Positions 9,349 to 18,975 of a stretch of 64,000 nucleotides of DNA are shown here, piece by piece. Source of the DNA: Methanogenium cariaci JCM 10550. Its GTDB lineage: Archaea; Halobacteriota; Methanomicrobia; Methanomicrobiales; Methanomicrobiaceae. The stretch lies in NCBI RefSeq assembly GCF_001315945.1, contig NZ_BBBG01000001.1, forward strand, positions 248,001-312,000. The letters run 5' to 3'. The notes under the pieces are model-generated. The model searched no databases. It was not told where the DNA came from and saw nothing but the letters and a program-made list of their open reading frames with translations. Position 1 is the first letter of the stretch; every line of letters begins with the position of its first letter. The position numbers and the translations under genes were made by a program.

Positions 9349-9361
9349 AAGTTTAAATTTA
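9349..9361 (+). promoter_or_regulatory. TATA-like box of the gene at 9399
   Basis: The sequence gtttaaatttagt lies about 40 bases before the ATG at 9399, and a strong gaggag ribosome site sits at 9386-9391. It forms, with the ftr promoter, a divergent 260-base regulatory region (9139-9398). Confidence 0.5.
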
Positions 9362-9398
9362 GTAAGATGAAATCTCATATTATAGAGGAGATTGGAAC

Positions 9399-9797
9399 AT
9401 GGGCGATTCCAGAGATGTAATGAATTCATATGTTACCCGCGACCTGAGAAAGATGTTCTCACCGGGTGAGGGATGGAATATTGACAGAGACCCTGAGTGC
9501 GGCGGTGCATCATTTGCATACGTTGTCTCACGGAAACGCTTCGGCAAAACGTTACGCTATCCTGTGGAAGTTTGCATGGAAGCAGGTGTGTCTGCAGAGA
9601 AGGCATGTACGATACAGCAGCATTACGATGCGGCCCGTGAGGCAGGGGGGGTGGCACTTGAACCACTGATGCTCTTTGTGCCAACCGATGCAGATGTATC
9701 TGCAGTGCCTGCTGATGTAATGATCAATTACCTGAAAGTGCTCAAGGTTGAGGACGGACAGGTCATCTGGTGGAAGAAGGTTCTTCCCGCAGAATAA
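9399..9797 (+). CDS. Small conserved-looking protein of unknown function
   Basis: 132 residues starting MGDSRDVMNSYVTRDLRKMF, preceded by a good ribosome site (gaggag, 7 bases upstream) and a TATA-like box, and followed by an A/T-rich end. It is acidic, without signal peptide or membrane segments, with three Cys residues (DPECGG, VCMEAG, ACTIQQHY) and a C-terminal stretch VEDGQVIWWKKVLPAE. The frame is intact. It stands alone between the divergent ftr and the convergent molybdopterin gene. I do not recognise the family. Confidence 0.75.
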   Translation: MGDSRDVMNSYVTRDLRKMFSPGEGWNIDRDPECGGASFAYVVSRKRFGKTLRYPVEVCMEAGVSAEKACTIQQHYDAAREAGGVALEPLMLFVPTDADVSAVPADVMINYLKVLKVEDGQVIWWKKVLPAE

Positions 9798-9820
9798 TTT
9801 TTTTTAAAAATTAAAAGATA

Positions 9821-11697
9821 TCAGGGAATTCTTCTTACGATCCCTGTTTCTTCGGTACGGTAACCGCCAAGACGGTGGAGTATCTCTTTGAACGTATCTG
9901 AAGCCACGTTCTCAAAGAGTTGCCTGACTTCAGGCATGGCATCTAAGGTCGCAGTTCGTGTTACCAGTTCATAGCGTTCTGTCCCGATGGGAGTGAACGA
10001 AAGACCCAGGGCCTTTGCCGCACTGTATACGCCGATACCTGCCTCTGCCTCGCCTGAACGGACCGCAAGGGCTACGGCAAGATGGGTGGTGGCCTCCCGT
10101 TCGTATCCGGTGATCTCTGCGGGGTTCACTCCCTTCTCCTTCAGGAGATGGTCGAAGAGGATGCGGGTTCCCGAGCCCTTCTGGCGGTTGATGATCCGTT
10201 TGTCTAGCAACTCATCAAACGTGATCGGCTCAGGAGCGATGATGCCCTGTTCCCGTTCTGCCACGCAGAGGAGAGTGAGCGGTGTCTCCGGCAGATATTT
10301 TTCCAGGTAGTGGATGTTGTAGCTGCCGTCATCTGAGAGAAGATGCATCGGTGCCACATGGCAGGTATCCTGTTTTAGGGAGAGGACACCACCCATGCTG
10401 CCGGCATGGGTGGGATGGAGAGTGACTGCGTGTTTCCGGAGCATGTCGCCGAGGTAATCGATGCACGGGTCATGGCTGCCGGTGATAAGGAGGGATTCCG
10501 CTGCAACGGACTGGGGGGGAACCATCAGCGTCGCCTGCACTTCCTCACTGGTCATCACTCCCTCTTTTCGTGCGGGAATTTTCATATAGGCATTGGCACG
10601 GACGGCACTCATCTGCACCCCCCCGGCACCGCGGGACTGGGGGACGGCCACCCACCGGTCGCTGACTCTGCCCACAGAGAGCAAAACAAATTCGTCTGTT
10701 CCCCCCCTGCTGAATCCAGACGTGTGGACAGAACGGCAGGGATGGTCTCCGGCACGGGTGGCTGCAGGCCATATGCTCCCATCATCGGAGTGATGAATTC
10801 ACGGATGATGGTGTAGGCGGCGAGCGGATATCCAGGCGTGCCGATGACCGGTTTGCCTTCAATAGCGCCGATGATGACCGGACGTGCCGGTTTGATAGCA
10901 ACACCATGGATGAACACCTCGCCCAGCTCTTCGATGATGGATGCCGTGTAGTCACGGGTTCCTTTGGAAGAACCGGCAGAGATGATGAGCATGTCATTCT
11001 CTTTGATGCCACGGATGACGGCCTCGCGAATCTGTTCCGGTTCATCCGGCACGATGCCATAGTGGGTGGGCGTGGCACCGAGGTCACGGAGCATGCCACA
11101 GCCATCTGCATATTGCTCTCGATGACCTGCCCTACTTTTGGCCGGGTGCCGGGGGGGGCACCAGTTCACTGCCGGTGGCAATGAGCCCGGTCCGTACGGT
11201 TCGCACCGGGACGGTTGTCACCCCGTAGGCCGCCAGTGCCCCGATTTCATGGGGGGACGGATACGGTGGGATGAAGGGACGATCATCTCGGATTCGCCGA
11301 TGTCTTCTCCCACTGGCCGGATGTGCTGCCACGGGGGGGCGGCGGCCCTGCGGATGAGATAGTGTCCTGCCTCATCCTCCTCCACATCCTCGATCATGAT
11401 CACCGCATCATACTCTGAGGGTACCACATTGCCGGTGTTGACTCGCAGGAAGTCCTGCAAAATCACCGGACGCTGTTCACCGGCACCGTGCGTATCCTTG
11501 CTTTTCACTGCAATCCCGTCCATCGCCGATAGGTGTACCTGCGGAACAGACTGCCGGGTAAAGACCGGTGCGGCCGTCACCCTGCCTGCCGCGTCGGATA
11601 ATGATACCTCTTCCTCGGTGGGTGTGTAGGAAAATGATGAGAGTGTTTTTCTGAGGGCTTCCTCAAGGGAGACCAGTTCTAGAAATCGTGTTACCAC
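9821..11697 (-). CDS. moeA: MoeA-type molybdopterin molybdenumtransferase fused to a PBP-like C-terminal domain
   Basis: N-terminal two thirds is MoeA: VTLSLSDAAGRV-like start, VHLSAMDGIAVKSKDT, IRPVGEDIGESEMIVP, LIATGSELVPP, IISAGSSKGTRDYTAS and IGTPGYPLAAYTI. MoeA inserts molybdate or tungstate into adenylylated molybdopterin. The last 260 residues form a periplasmic-binding-protein-like domain with LLITGSHDPCIDYLGDML, INRQKGSGTRILFDHLL and AEAGIGVYSAAKALG; this fusion is known in archaea and some bacteria and may bind the oxyanion or a precursor. Starts with GTG at 11697, overlapping the previous moeA. Frameshifts occur at runs near 11325, 11255, 11155, 10705 and 10620. About 620 residues in total. 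Confidence 0.85.
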
Positions 11698-12904
11698 AGG
11701 ATCACCTCAACTTCTGCACCCTTCTCGTAGCCTTCCCTGCCATCCGGGACACGGAGGAGACCATCGCTTTCGATGAGGGTATTGGTGAGGCCGGACTTCC
11801 CGAAGAGCGGGTATGCGTCCCGGCCCTCAAGCCTGACCCGTACATAGTCTTCGCGTCCACGTGCGGACGGAACCGGGGGGGCGGCGCATCGGGCAGGCAC
11901 GGTTATTCGTGTGACATTGCTTCCCGTCATGGCAGCGATGAGCACATCGCCAAGTGCCACCAGCACCACATATGCAGATGCCGGGTGGCCGGGAAGGCCG
12001 AGGACAGGGACATCATCAATGGTGCCGATGATGGTCGGTTTGCCGGGTGCAAGTGCAATCCCGTGTGCATGCACGGTGCCGAGGTCTGCAAGAATGGCCG
12101 CACACATGTCCCGTTCCCCCTTTGGAGCTGCCACCGGAGATGCAGACCAGATCACACTCGGCGACCGCCTGTCGGATGGCCTCCTCAAGGGGGGGCCGCG
12201 TTCGTCAGGGATGATGCCATAGATGCGGGGGGGATGGTGCCCCCGTGTCTGTGCATATCCGTCGCAGAGATAGGTGTTGACGTCCCGTATCTCCCGGGTC
12301 CGGGTGTCTGTTCCGGGCTGATGAGTTCATTGCCGGTGCTGATGATTCCAAGAACCGGCTGCCTGCAGACCGGCACCGTGGTGATGCCGAGTGCACCCAT
12401 AACCCCGAGGTCACGGGGGGGTGACAGGCACCTGCCCGCCGGAAATACTCGATCTCCTTTTTGGAAATCATCTCCCGGAGGGTGAGGTTTTCCCCCGGTG
12501 CGACCGCCCGGTAGACGAGCACATCGTCCCCTGATTCCTCTGCATACTCGATCATGGCAGCGGCATCGGCACTCCGGGATGACGGCGCCTGTCGGGACAT
12601 ACCGGCATTCGTTTGGTGCGACCTCTCCGGCATCCCCCCCGTCTCCCATCCCGACGCGGCCGGTGATGGTGAGCATCGCAGGCAGTGCTTCACCCGCACC
12701 GACCGTATCCGTTGCACGGACGGCATATCCGTCCACCACGCTGCGGGTGAAGCCGGGAATGTCTTCTCCTGCGGTGGCCGGACGAAAGAGCACTCTGTTG
12801 TATGCTTCAGAGAGAGCTACTGTTTCCTCTCCCATGAGCGGTGCGATCTTTCGGAGTACCTCCTCTGCCTCAGAGACCGGAATAAGATCAAGAAAAATGC
12901 TCAT
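11691..12904 (-). CDS. moeA: MoeA-type molybdopterin molybdenumtransferase
   Basis: About 400 residues, the standard MoeA length, without the extra C-terminal domain of its neighbour. Markers: MSIFLDLIPVSEAEEVLRK, FTRSVVDGYAVRATDT, LGIISTGNELISPEQ, the molybdopterin motif CISGGSSKGERDMCA and VLGLPGHPASAYV. Frameshifts lie at runs near 12635, 12420, 12225 and 12190. It starts at an ATG overlapping the stop of a small HTH gene and ends four bases past the start of the second moeA. Having two MoeA types next to the fwd operon suggests that they supply the metal-bis-pterin cofactor to FwdB; this is inference. Confidence 0.87.
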
Positions 12905-13085
12905 TTGAAACAGCCCAGCTGGCAGCCCCCCTGATCTTGACCCGGGGGTCCCGGCTGTTGCAGTAGCGGGCAATGGCGGTCTTTGATACCGCATATTTCT
13001 CAGAGATCTCAAATGCCTGTATACAGGTGATCTCATTTTCAATTCCATAGTCTTCGAATATTTTTGCAAGGTCGTCTGTTGTCAT
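12901..13085 (-). CDS. Small helix-turn-helix-like protein ending in CQLGCFK
   Basis: About 61 residues: MTTDDLAKIFEDYGIENEIT, then CIQAFEISEKYAVSKTAIARYC, which looks like a helix-turn-helix, and VKIRGCQLGCFK at the end when the six-base C run at 12925-12930 is shortened by two. In that frame the TGA overlaps the moeA ATG exactly (ATGA), which supports the repair. The three Cys residues could bind a metal or a cluster. I recall similar short archaeal proteins with a terminal CQLGCF next to molybdenum or tungsten genes, but cannot name the family. First gene of the mo-cofactor operon, hence a candidate metal-responsive regulator. Confidence 0.65.
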
Positions 13086-13526
13086 GCTAACATATGGTGG
13101 TCTTTGATTGAAATTAGGTTTACTGTGTGAAGATGTCAGCGTGCGGATATTATTTTTCTGCTACGGGAATACCTGTTGATATTGAGGCAAAGTTGCCTGA
13201 ATCCAACAGTGCTGTTCCCAAAATGAGGAATAATATTGGGGGGGTATTGCATTTTAAAAAGGGGGGGATTTTTGGGTGGGAGGTGAAACCATCATTAAAA
13301 TGCAGAATACAAGAAAATCCCGAAGAATTATTTTTGATTATTATCGGTGGATATCGATCTCAGAAATCAATGGAATGCTATTAATTTTTTCCGATAGTAA
13401 ATGTTTTTTATCAGAAAATACGGATAATACTCTCTTCTTTTGAAAGCACCTCACTTCAATACCTTTATCTATTCTTTTCAACAACTTTTCCTGTAATCGA
13501 TTTGATCGATACTGGTGCGTGAAACC
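13086..13526. other. Divergent intergenic region before the fwd operon
   Basis: A/T-rich 440-base gap between the minus-strand HTH/moeA operon and the plus-strand fwd operon. I see no supported gene: the longest open frame (about 13127-13384) has two long G runs and no family resemblance. A ctttatct element near 13460-13467 may be part of the fwd promoter, and an A/T-rich tract near 13100-13130 could serve the minus operon. A shared regulatory region for cofactor insertion and the enzyme that needs it is plausible. Confidence 0.5.
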
Positions 13527-13802
13527 ATGGCATTTGCATTGCATATTAACATGGAGCGGTGTACCGGTTGTAACGCATGTGTGGTTGCATGTCCTGTCGA
13601 TGCACTGGAGCTATTTACCATAGATCCGGTGACCGACGAGAAGATCTACCAGGTGAAGAATGGCAAGGCCATTGTTCTCGATGTAGATCACGAACTCTGC
13701 GCCGGGTGTGGCGTATGTGTTGAGGCATGTCCATTTAATGTGATACGGCTGGCAGGACCGTGGGATACGAAATCCAAATCCCTGGCAGAAGGTATGGAGT
13801 GA
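13527..13802 (+). CDS. fwdG: Two-cluster ferredoxin subunit of formylmethanofuran dehydrogenase (FwdG-like)
   Basis: 91 residues starting MAFALHINMERCTGC. Two [4Fe-4S] ferredoxin motifs are visible: CTGCNACVVACP and CAGCGVCVEACP. I chose the ATG at 13527 over one four codons upstream because the ferredoxin fold begins directly after it. It lies ten bases before the polyferredoxin gene. By family and position it is the small electron-carrying subunit that links the Fwd core to the polyferredoxin; the assignment as FwdG rather than FwdH is by size and context. Confidence 0.82.
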   Translation: MAFALHINMERCTGCNACVVACPVDALELFTIDPVTDEKIYQVKNGKAIVLDVDHELCAGCGVCVEACPFNVIRLAGPWDTKSKSLAEGME

Positions 13803-13811
13803 GGTTTAAAC

Positions 13812-14978
13812 ATGGATACATTCTTCCCGAAATTCTCCAAAAAGAGAGAAGGCGTTAACGTAATTATGGAGCAGAAGCTCCTCACGAGCGTTAGCAACCT
13901 GATCCTGAACGGACAGACATGTACCGGATGCGGAATCTGTGCAGAATCCTGTCCGGAGGAAGCAATCAGTCTTGGACTGGTAGGTGCTGTTCGTCGTGGT
14001 GTAGTTGACTATGCAGAACCCGTGAACATTGATGAAAAGAAGTGCTCATATTGTGGTGTCTGTGTAGTGATGTGCCCGTTCAACTCCCTGACTCTCAAAG
14101 TTGACGGCGAGGAAGCTCTTCCGATTGTCGAACGTGAAGGGTTCCCTGAATATGATATGGTCACAAAGATTGACCAGGACAAGTGCGTAAAATGTACTAT
14201 CTGTGAGGACGTCTGTCCCCCCGAGATGCCATCAGCCGTGAAGTCCCTGCATTTGAGGGTACGGTCGAGGGAGCACTTGAGAAGCAGACAGTAATCGCAG
14301 GAAAGACCACTTTCACTGTTGATGATGAAAAGTGCACTCGCTGTGGTATCTGTTCAGAGCTCTGTCCGGCAATCGATGTAAAGCGCAAACCATTCTCCGC
14401 AGAGTTCGGAGCAATTGTGGGCGATGTCGTCTGGGACGAGAAACAGTGTGACGCTTGCCAGGTCTGTGTCGAAGCATGCCCTGAAGAGGCAATCACCGTC
14501 GAGAGGGCAGTTGAATCAGCAAAACTCAGTGGCAAGGTCGAAATCCTTGAAGAGAACTGCTGCACCTGTACCTGGTGTGAAATCAACTGTCCGGCCGAGG
14601 CAATCACTGTTGAGAAGATCTTTGAAGGTGACATTGAATTCAATGCAGATAAATGCTGCCGGGTGTTCCACCTGTGTTGAGGTCTGTCCCGCAAATGCAA
14701 TCTACCTCCCTACCCCCCCGAAGGCTGCAAAAGACCTGAAGGGCGAAAATGAACCGGTAATTGCAGTCAATAAAGACTTCTGTATTCTCTGTGGTGCGTG
14801 TGTGAACGCATGTCCTGGTGAGGATATCATTACACTGACGCGGACTAATATCCGTGTGAAGGGTAAGGAGACGGATCTCTTCCTGAAAATCAAGGACAAA
14901 CTCTGCACTCCGCGCACCTCTATGGTAAAAGAGGCCGCAAAGGACGAGGTTGAACTCAAGATGATGGAAACCGCGTGA
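13812..14978 (+). CDS. fwdF: Polyferredoxin subunit of formylmethanofuran dehydrogenase
   Basis: About 388 residues with eight CxxCxxCxxxCP ferredoxin motifs, from CTGCGICAESCP and CSYCGVCVVMCP to CDACQVCVEACP, CTCTWCEINCP and CILCGACVNACP. It is the electron wire that connects the Hdr/hydrogenase side with the W/Mo centre of FwdB. Two frameshifts are visible: a six-C run at 14217-14222 (expected four: CPRDAIS) and a one-base insertion near 14656 (KCAGCSTCVE expected), the latter not in a long run. The start at 13812 (MDTFFPKF) has a ggtttaa upstream; an internal ATG at 13866 is an alternative start. The next gene, hdrC, follows after ten bases. Confidence 0.9.
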
Positions 14979-14988
14979 GGAAAAGGAA

Positions 14989-15576
14989 ATGGCAAGAGTA
15001 AAAGAATACGGCAATGCCGAACTGGAAGAGAAACTCAGAGATACGAATTATTATACAACTGATTCCAACCCTCAGTTTCTCGAAGATGTGAAGAAACTCA
15101 GTCGTACAGCTGCCAATATGTGCTACCAGTGCGGAACATGCACAGGTTCATGTCCGTCAGCACCCCCCCGCAGTTCATATCGGATTCGTCTCTTCATGAG
15201 GAAGGGAGTACTTGGTCTCGAGCAGGAAGCACTCAACGATCCTGATCTGTGGCTCTGTACCACCTGTTATTCATGTACAGACCGCTGTCCACGTGACCTT
15301 GCACCGACCGATGTAATCATGGCAATGAGGAACCTTGCGTTCAAAGTTGATATTGTGCCACGCAACTTCCTCAAGACCGTGCAGCTGATCTATAACACCG
15401 GACATGGTGTGCCCAATAATGATGTCAACAGAGCAGCCCGGGTAAAACTCGGTCTGCCGGCAGATCCGCCAACGACACACAGTTATCCTGAATTTATTCC
15501 GGGAATTCAGAAGATCATGGATTTCTATAAGATGAAAGAGAATGCAGACCGGATTCTCGCTGAGGAGAGTAAGTAA
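14989..15576 (+). CDS. hdrC: CoB-CoM heterodisulfide reductase subunit C
   Basis: 195 residues. Two [4Fe-4S] motifs: CYQCGTCTGSCPSAPP and CTTCYSCTDRCPRD, the canonical HdrC pattern, followed by a helical C-terminal part (FLKTVQLIYNTGHGVPNN). HdrC passes electrons from HdrA to the HdrB active site. A C run adds one Pro (SAPPRSS). Preceded by a gaggaaaagg ribosome site and joined without a gap to hdrB (TAA directly followed by ATG). Its place inside a fwd operon fits the Hdr-Fwd supercomplex known from hydrogenotrophic methanogens. Confidence 0.95.
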   Translation: MARVKEYGNAELEEKLRDTNYYTTDSNPQFLEDVKKLSRTAANMCYQCGTCTGSCPSAPPRSSYRIRLFMRKGVLGLEQEALNDPDLWLCTTCYSCTDRCPRDLAPTDVIMAMRNLAFKVDIVPRNFLKTVQLIYNTGHGVPNNDVNRAARVKLGLPADPPTTHSYPEFIPGIQKIMDFYKMKENADRILAEESK

Positions 15577-16482
15577 ATGTCTGGAAATATGAAACAGTAT
15601 GCATTCTTCCTTGGCTGTATTGCACCAAACCGCTACCCTGGATGTGAGGCAGCAGCAATTAAAACAAGTGAAAAACTGGGTATTGAACTTCTGCCGCTGA
15701 AGGGTGCAAGCTGCTGTCCTGCACCTGGTGCATTTGGCGCCATTGACCTGAAGGTCTGGTACGCACTTGCAGCACGTAACCTCGTGCTTGCAGAAGAGAT
15801 GAACATGGATATCACACTCATCTGTAATGGGTGTTACAAGTCTATCTGGGAAGTTAACCACATCCTTAAGCACAACGATGAACTCCGTGATGGTGTGAAC
15901 GAAGTGCTTGCGGAAGTTGATATGGAATTCAAGGGTTCCATTGATGTCTGGCACCTGATTGAACTCTATTATGATGAGAAAATCTGCGGTGTTGAGAAGG
16001 TTCGTGCGAGTGTTACCCGTCCGCTTTCCGGAACAAAGATTGCACCACACTATGGGTGCCACCTGCTTAAGCCAAAGAAAGAACGCCACTTCGGTGACAC
16101 AGAGAACCCCCCCATGTGGTTTGAGGAGCTCATCGATGCACTGGGAGCAGAATCCGTTCAGTACCGCAACAAAATGCAGTGCTGTGGTGCCGGTGGTGGT
16201 GTCCGTGGATTTGATCTGACTCACTCACTGGATATCACCAATGAGAAGCTGATCAATGTACAGGAAGTCGGAGCTGACGCAATCACTGAATTCTGTCCGT
16301 TCTGCCAGCTTCAGTACGACCGGGGTCAGGTTGAAATTCAGGAGAAATTCGGTCAGGCATATAACCTTCCGGTTCTTCACTACAACGAACTCCTTGGTCT
16401 TGCACAAGGTATGACTCCACAGGAGCTTGCTCTTGATCTACACGCTGTTGACTGTAAACCATTCCTGGAGAAGATTCTTTGA
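15577..16482 (+). CDS. hdrB: CoB-CoM heterodisulfide reductase subunit B
   Basis: 301 residues. Carries the two CCG-type Cys-rich motifs that bind the non-cubane [4Fe-4S] clusters of the active site: ASCCPAPGAFGA with CNGCYKS, and MQCCGAGGGVRG with FCPFCQLQYDRG, plus the earlier CIAPNRYPGCE and HYGCHLLKP. This is where the CoM-S-S-CoB heterodisulfide is reduced. One C run adds a Pro (TENPPMW). The frame is intact. Twelve bases separate it from hdrA. Confidence 0.95.
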   Translation: MSGNMKQYAFFLGCIAPNRYPGCEAAAIKTSEKLGIELLPLKGASCCPAPGAFGAIDLKVWYALAARNLVLAEEMNMDITLICNGCYKSIWEVNHILKHNDELRDGVNEVLAEVDMEFKGSIDVWHLIELYYDEKICGVEKVRASVTRPLSGTKIAPHYGCHLLKPKKERHFGDTENPPMWFEELIDALGAESVQYRNKMQCCGAGGGVRGFDLTHSLDITNEKLINVQEVGADAITEFCPFCQLQYDRGQVEIQEKFGQAYNLPVLHYNELLGLAQGMTPQELALDLHAVDCKPFLEKIL

Positions 16483-16494
16483 GAGGTGAAATAA

Positions 16495-18531
16495 ATGGCT
16501 GAAACAAAAGAAGAATCACGAATAGGTGTGTTTATCTGTCACTGCGGTACAAACATCGCGGGTTCCCTCTCTATTGAAGAGGTCAAAAATTACGCAATGA
16601 CCCTTGATGGCGTCATTGTCGCAGATGAATACCAGTACATGTGTTCAACTCCGGGACAATCGAAGATCATCGACGCAATCAAAGAACACAACCTGAACGG
16701 TATTGTCGTTGCAGCGTGTTCACCACGTCTTCATGAGCCAACGTTCCGTACCGCAACAGAGGAAGGCGGACTGAATAAGTTCCGGTTCGAGATGGCAAAC
16801 ATCCGTGACCAGAACTCCTGGGTGCACATGCACGACTGGGAAGGCGCAACCGAAAAAGCAAAGGATCAGGTCCTCATTGCTGTGGCAAAGGCCCGGATGC
16901 TTGAAGACCTCCAGCCGAAGAGTGTGCCGGTAGAACATTCCGCACTTGTCCTTGGTGGCGGTGTCGGAGGTATGCAGGCTGCACTTGACCTTGCAAGCGC
17001 AGGCATTAAGACCTACCTTGTTGAGAAGGCCCCCCCCACCGTCGGTGGACGCATGTCCCAGCTGGACAAGACCTTCCCGACACTGGACTGCTCACAGTGC
17101 ATCCTGACACCAAAGATGGTGGATGTCGGTCGTCACCCCCCCAACATTGAACTCAAAACCTATACGGAAGTTGAGAAAGTAGAGGGCTACATCGGTAACT
17201 TTACGATCACGCTCCGCAAGAAAGGACGTGGTGTTCTTGACCCAACCGAAGCATTGGAACGCGGCATTGTCGGCGGCGGCTGTAACGGCTGTGGTGACTG
17301 TGCTGAAGTCTGTCCGGTCATTAAGCCAAACCCCCCCTTCGAGATGGGTATGGCACCAAGGAAGGCAATCTACATCTATCACCCGCAGGTAATGCCCCCC
17401 CTGCAGTACACCATTGACTTCGACTCATGCGTGAAGTGTGGTCTCTGTGTTGAGGCATGTGGGCCAGAGAAGCGTGCGATTGACCTTGACAGTGTCGACA
17501 CCTTTGAAGAGATCAGAGTCGGTACCTGTATTCTTGCTATCGGGTATGATTACATCCCGATCGAACAGAAGATGGAATGGGGATACAAGCAGTTTGACAA
17601 TGTCATCACCGGTCTTGAATTCGAGCGCCTGATCTGTGCATCCGGTCCAACCGGTGGTCACCTGATCCGTCCGTCTGACGGCCAGACCCCGATGAAAGTC
17701 GGATTTGTGCTTTGTGCAGGTTCCCGTGACAACACCGGCGGCGTGAACAAACCGTACTGTTCCCGTTTCTGCTGTATGTATTCACTCAAGCACGCCCACC
17801 AGATCATGGAAAAGATCCCCGGTGCAGTGCCTTACATCTTCTATATGGATATTCGTTCCTTTGGAAAGATGTACGAGGAGTTCTACTACCGTATCCAGAA
17901 CGAGGGTGCAAAGTTCATCCGCGGTCGTGTGGCAAACATTCTGGAAGATCCGATCACAAAGAACCTTATCGTCAACGCGGAAGATACCCTGCTTGGCAGA
18001 CCTGTCAGTATGGAAATGGACATGGTTGTCCTTGCTGCAGCAGTGCAGCCCAAACCTGAAGCTGAGAAGATTCGCCAGATGTTCGGTGTCTCCAAGTCAC
18101 AGGACGGCTGGTTGCTTGAAGCACACCCGAAACTCAACCCATGTGGCACCACCACTGCAGGTATCTACCTTGCCGGTGTCTGCCAGGGACCAAAGGATAT
18201 TCCTGACACCGTCGCACAGGCAGAGGGTGCCGCATCCGCAGCATCGATTCCCATCCACACCGGTGAAGTGCAGCTTGAGCCGTACTTTGCACAGTGCATG
18301 GACGAAATCTGTGCAGGCTGTGGTATGTGTCTTCAGCAGTGCCCATATGGTGCACTGGACCTTGTTGAGAAGAACGGCCGCACCGTGATGGAAGTGACCG
18401 AAGCAAAGTGTAAGGGTTGCGGTACCTGCGGAGGATTCTGTCCGGGTGGTGCAATTAAGATGCAGCACTTCACATCACCACAGATCTGTGCTCAGATAGA
18501 CGCATTCCTTTTGAAAGGAGAGGATAACTAA
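16495..18531 (+). CDS. hdrA: CoB-CoM heterodisulfide reductase subunit A
   Basis: 678 residues, iron-sulfur flavoprotein that bifurcates electrons in the Hdr complex. N-terminal FICHCGTNIAGSLSIEEV, the FAD-binding ALVLGGGVGGMQAALDLASAG, GGRMSQLDKTFPTLDCSQCI, two inserted ferredoxin motifs (CNGCGDCAEVCP; CVKCGLCVEACG) and two C-terminal ones (CAGCGMCLQQCP; CKGCGTCGGFCP). The frame is intact, but four C runs each add one Pro relative to the family (KAPPTVGG, GRHPPNIE, NPPFEMG, MPPLQY), good internal evidence that the runs are over-long by three bases. TAATG junction with mvhD. Confidence 0.97.
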   Translation: MAETKEESRIGVFICHCGTNIAGSLSIEEVKNYAMTLDGVIVADEYQYMCSTPGQSKIIDAIKEHNLNGIVVAACSPRLHEPTFRTATEEGGLNKFRFEMANIRDQNSWVHMHDWEGATEKAKDQVLIAVAKARMLEDLQPKSVPVEHSALVLGGGVGGMQAALDLASAGIKTYLVEKAPPTVGGRMSQLDKTFPTLDCSQCILTPKMVDVGRHPPNIELKTYTEVEKVEGYIGNFTITLRKKGRGVLDPTEALERGIVGGGCNGCGDCAEVCPVIKPNPPFEMGMAPRKAIYIYHPQVMPPLQYTIDFDSCVKCGLCVEACGPEKRAIDLDSVDTFEEIRVGTCILAIGYDYIPIEQKMEWGYKQFDNVITGLEFERLICASGPTGGHLIRPSDGQTPMKVGFVLCAGSRDNTGGVNKPYCSRFCCMYSLKHAHQIMEKIPGAVPYIFYMDIRSFGKMYEEFYYRIQNEGAKFIRGRVANILEDPITKNLIVNAEDTLLGRPVSMEMDMVVLAAAVQPKPEAEKIRQMFGVSKSQDGWLLEAHPKLNPCGTTTAGIYLAGVCQGPKDIPDTVAQAEGAASAASIPIHTGEVQLEPYFAQCMDEICAGCGMCLQQCPYGALDLVEKNGRTVMEVTEAKCKGCGTCGGFCPGGAIKMQHFTSPQICAQIDAFLLKGEDN

Positions 18532-18956
18532 TGACAGATGAGACCTGGAACCCAAAAATTATTGCAATCATCTGTAACTGGTGTTCATACGCAGGTGCAG
18601 ACCTTGCTGGTGGTGCCCGTATTCAGTATCCACCTGATGTCCGTGCCATCCGTGTGATGTGCACCGGCCGTGTTGATCCGCTCTTCATTATGAAGGCGTT
18701 TCAGGATGGTGCCGATGGAATGCTGATCTCAGGGTGCCACTTCGGTGACTGCCACTACCTTGAGGGCAACTACAAGTGTGCAAAACGTATGTTCCTTGTA
18801 AAGAACCTCCTGAAGAATATCGGTCTTGATGACAACCGTCTGAGAATGACCTTCGTCTCTGCATCCGAGGGTGCAAAGTGGGGAGCAGTCATGGAAGATG
18901 TTGTCAAAACGGTCAAAGAACTTGGCCCAAGCCCGATCAAGAAGTACGAGAGATAA
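18531..18956 (+). CDS. mvhD: F420-non-reducing hydrogenase/Hdr iron-sulfur subunit D
   Basis: 141 residues. [2Fe-2S] subunit that hands electrons from hydrogenase or formate dehydrogenase to HdrA. Family markers: IAIICNWCSYAGADLAGG, VRAIRVMCTGRVDP, GADGMLISGCHFGDCHYLEGN and MTFVSASEGAKW. The frame is intact. No hydrogenase MvhA or MvhG genes are present in the window; the nearest possible input module is the FdhB-like gene at 23603-24841. Start overlaps the hdrA stop by one base. Confidence 0.94.
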   Translation: MTDETWNPKIIAIICNWCSYAGADLAGGARIQYPPDVRAIRVMCTGRVDPLFIMKAFQDGADGMLISGCHFGDCHYLEGNYKCAKRMFLVKNLLKNIGLDDNRLRMTFVSASEGAKWGAVMEDVVKTVKELGPSPIKKYER

Positions 18957-18975
18957 CTGAATCGGAGATGAAGGT

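Noticed and set aside
13127-13384. 85-codon ORF between moeA and fwd operons
   Set aside because: Contains two long G runs, no ribosome site and no family resemblance.
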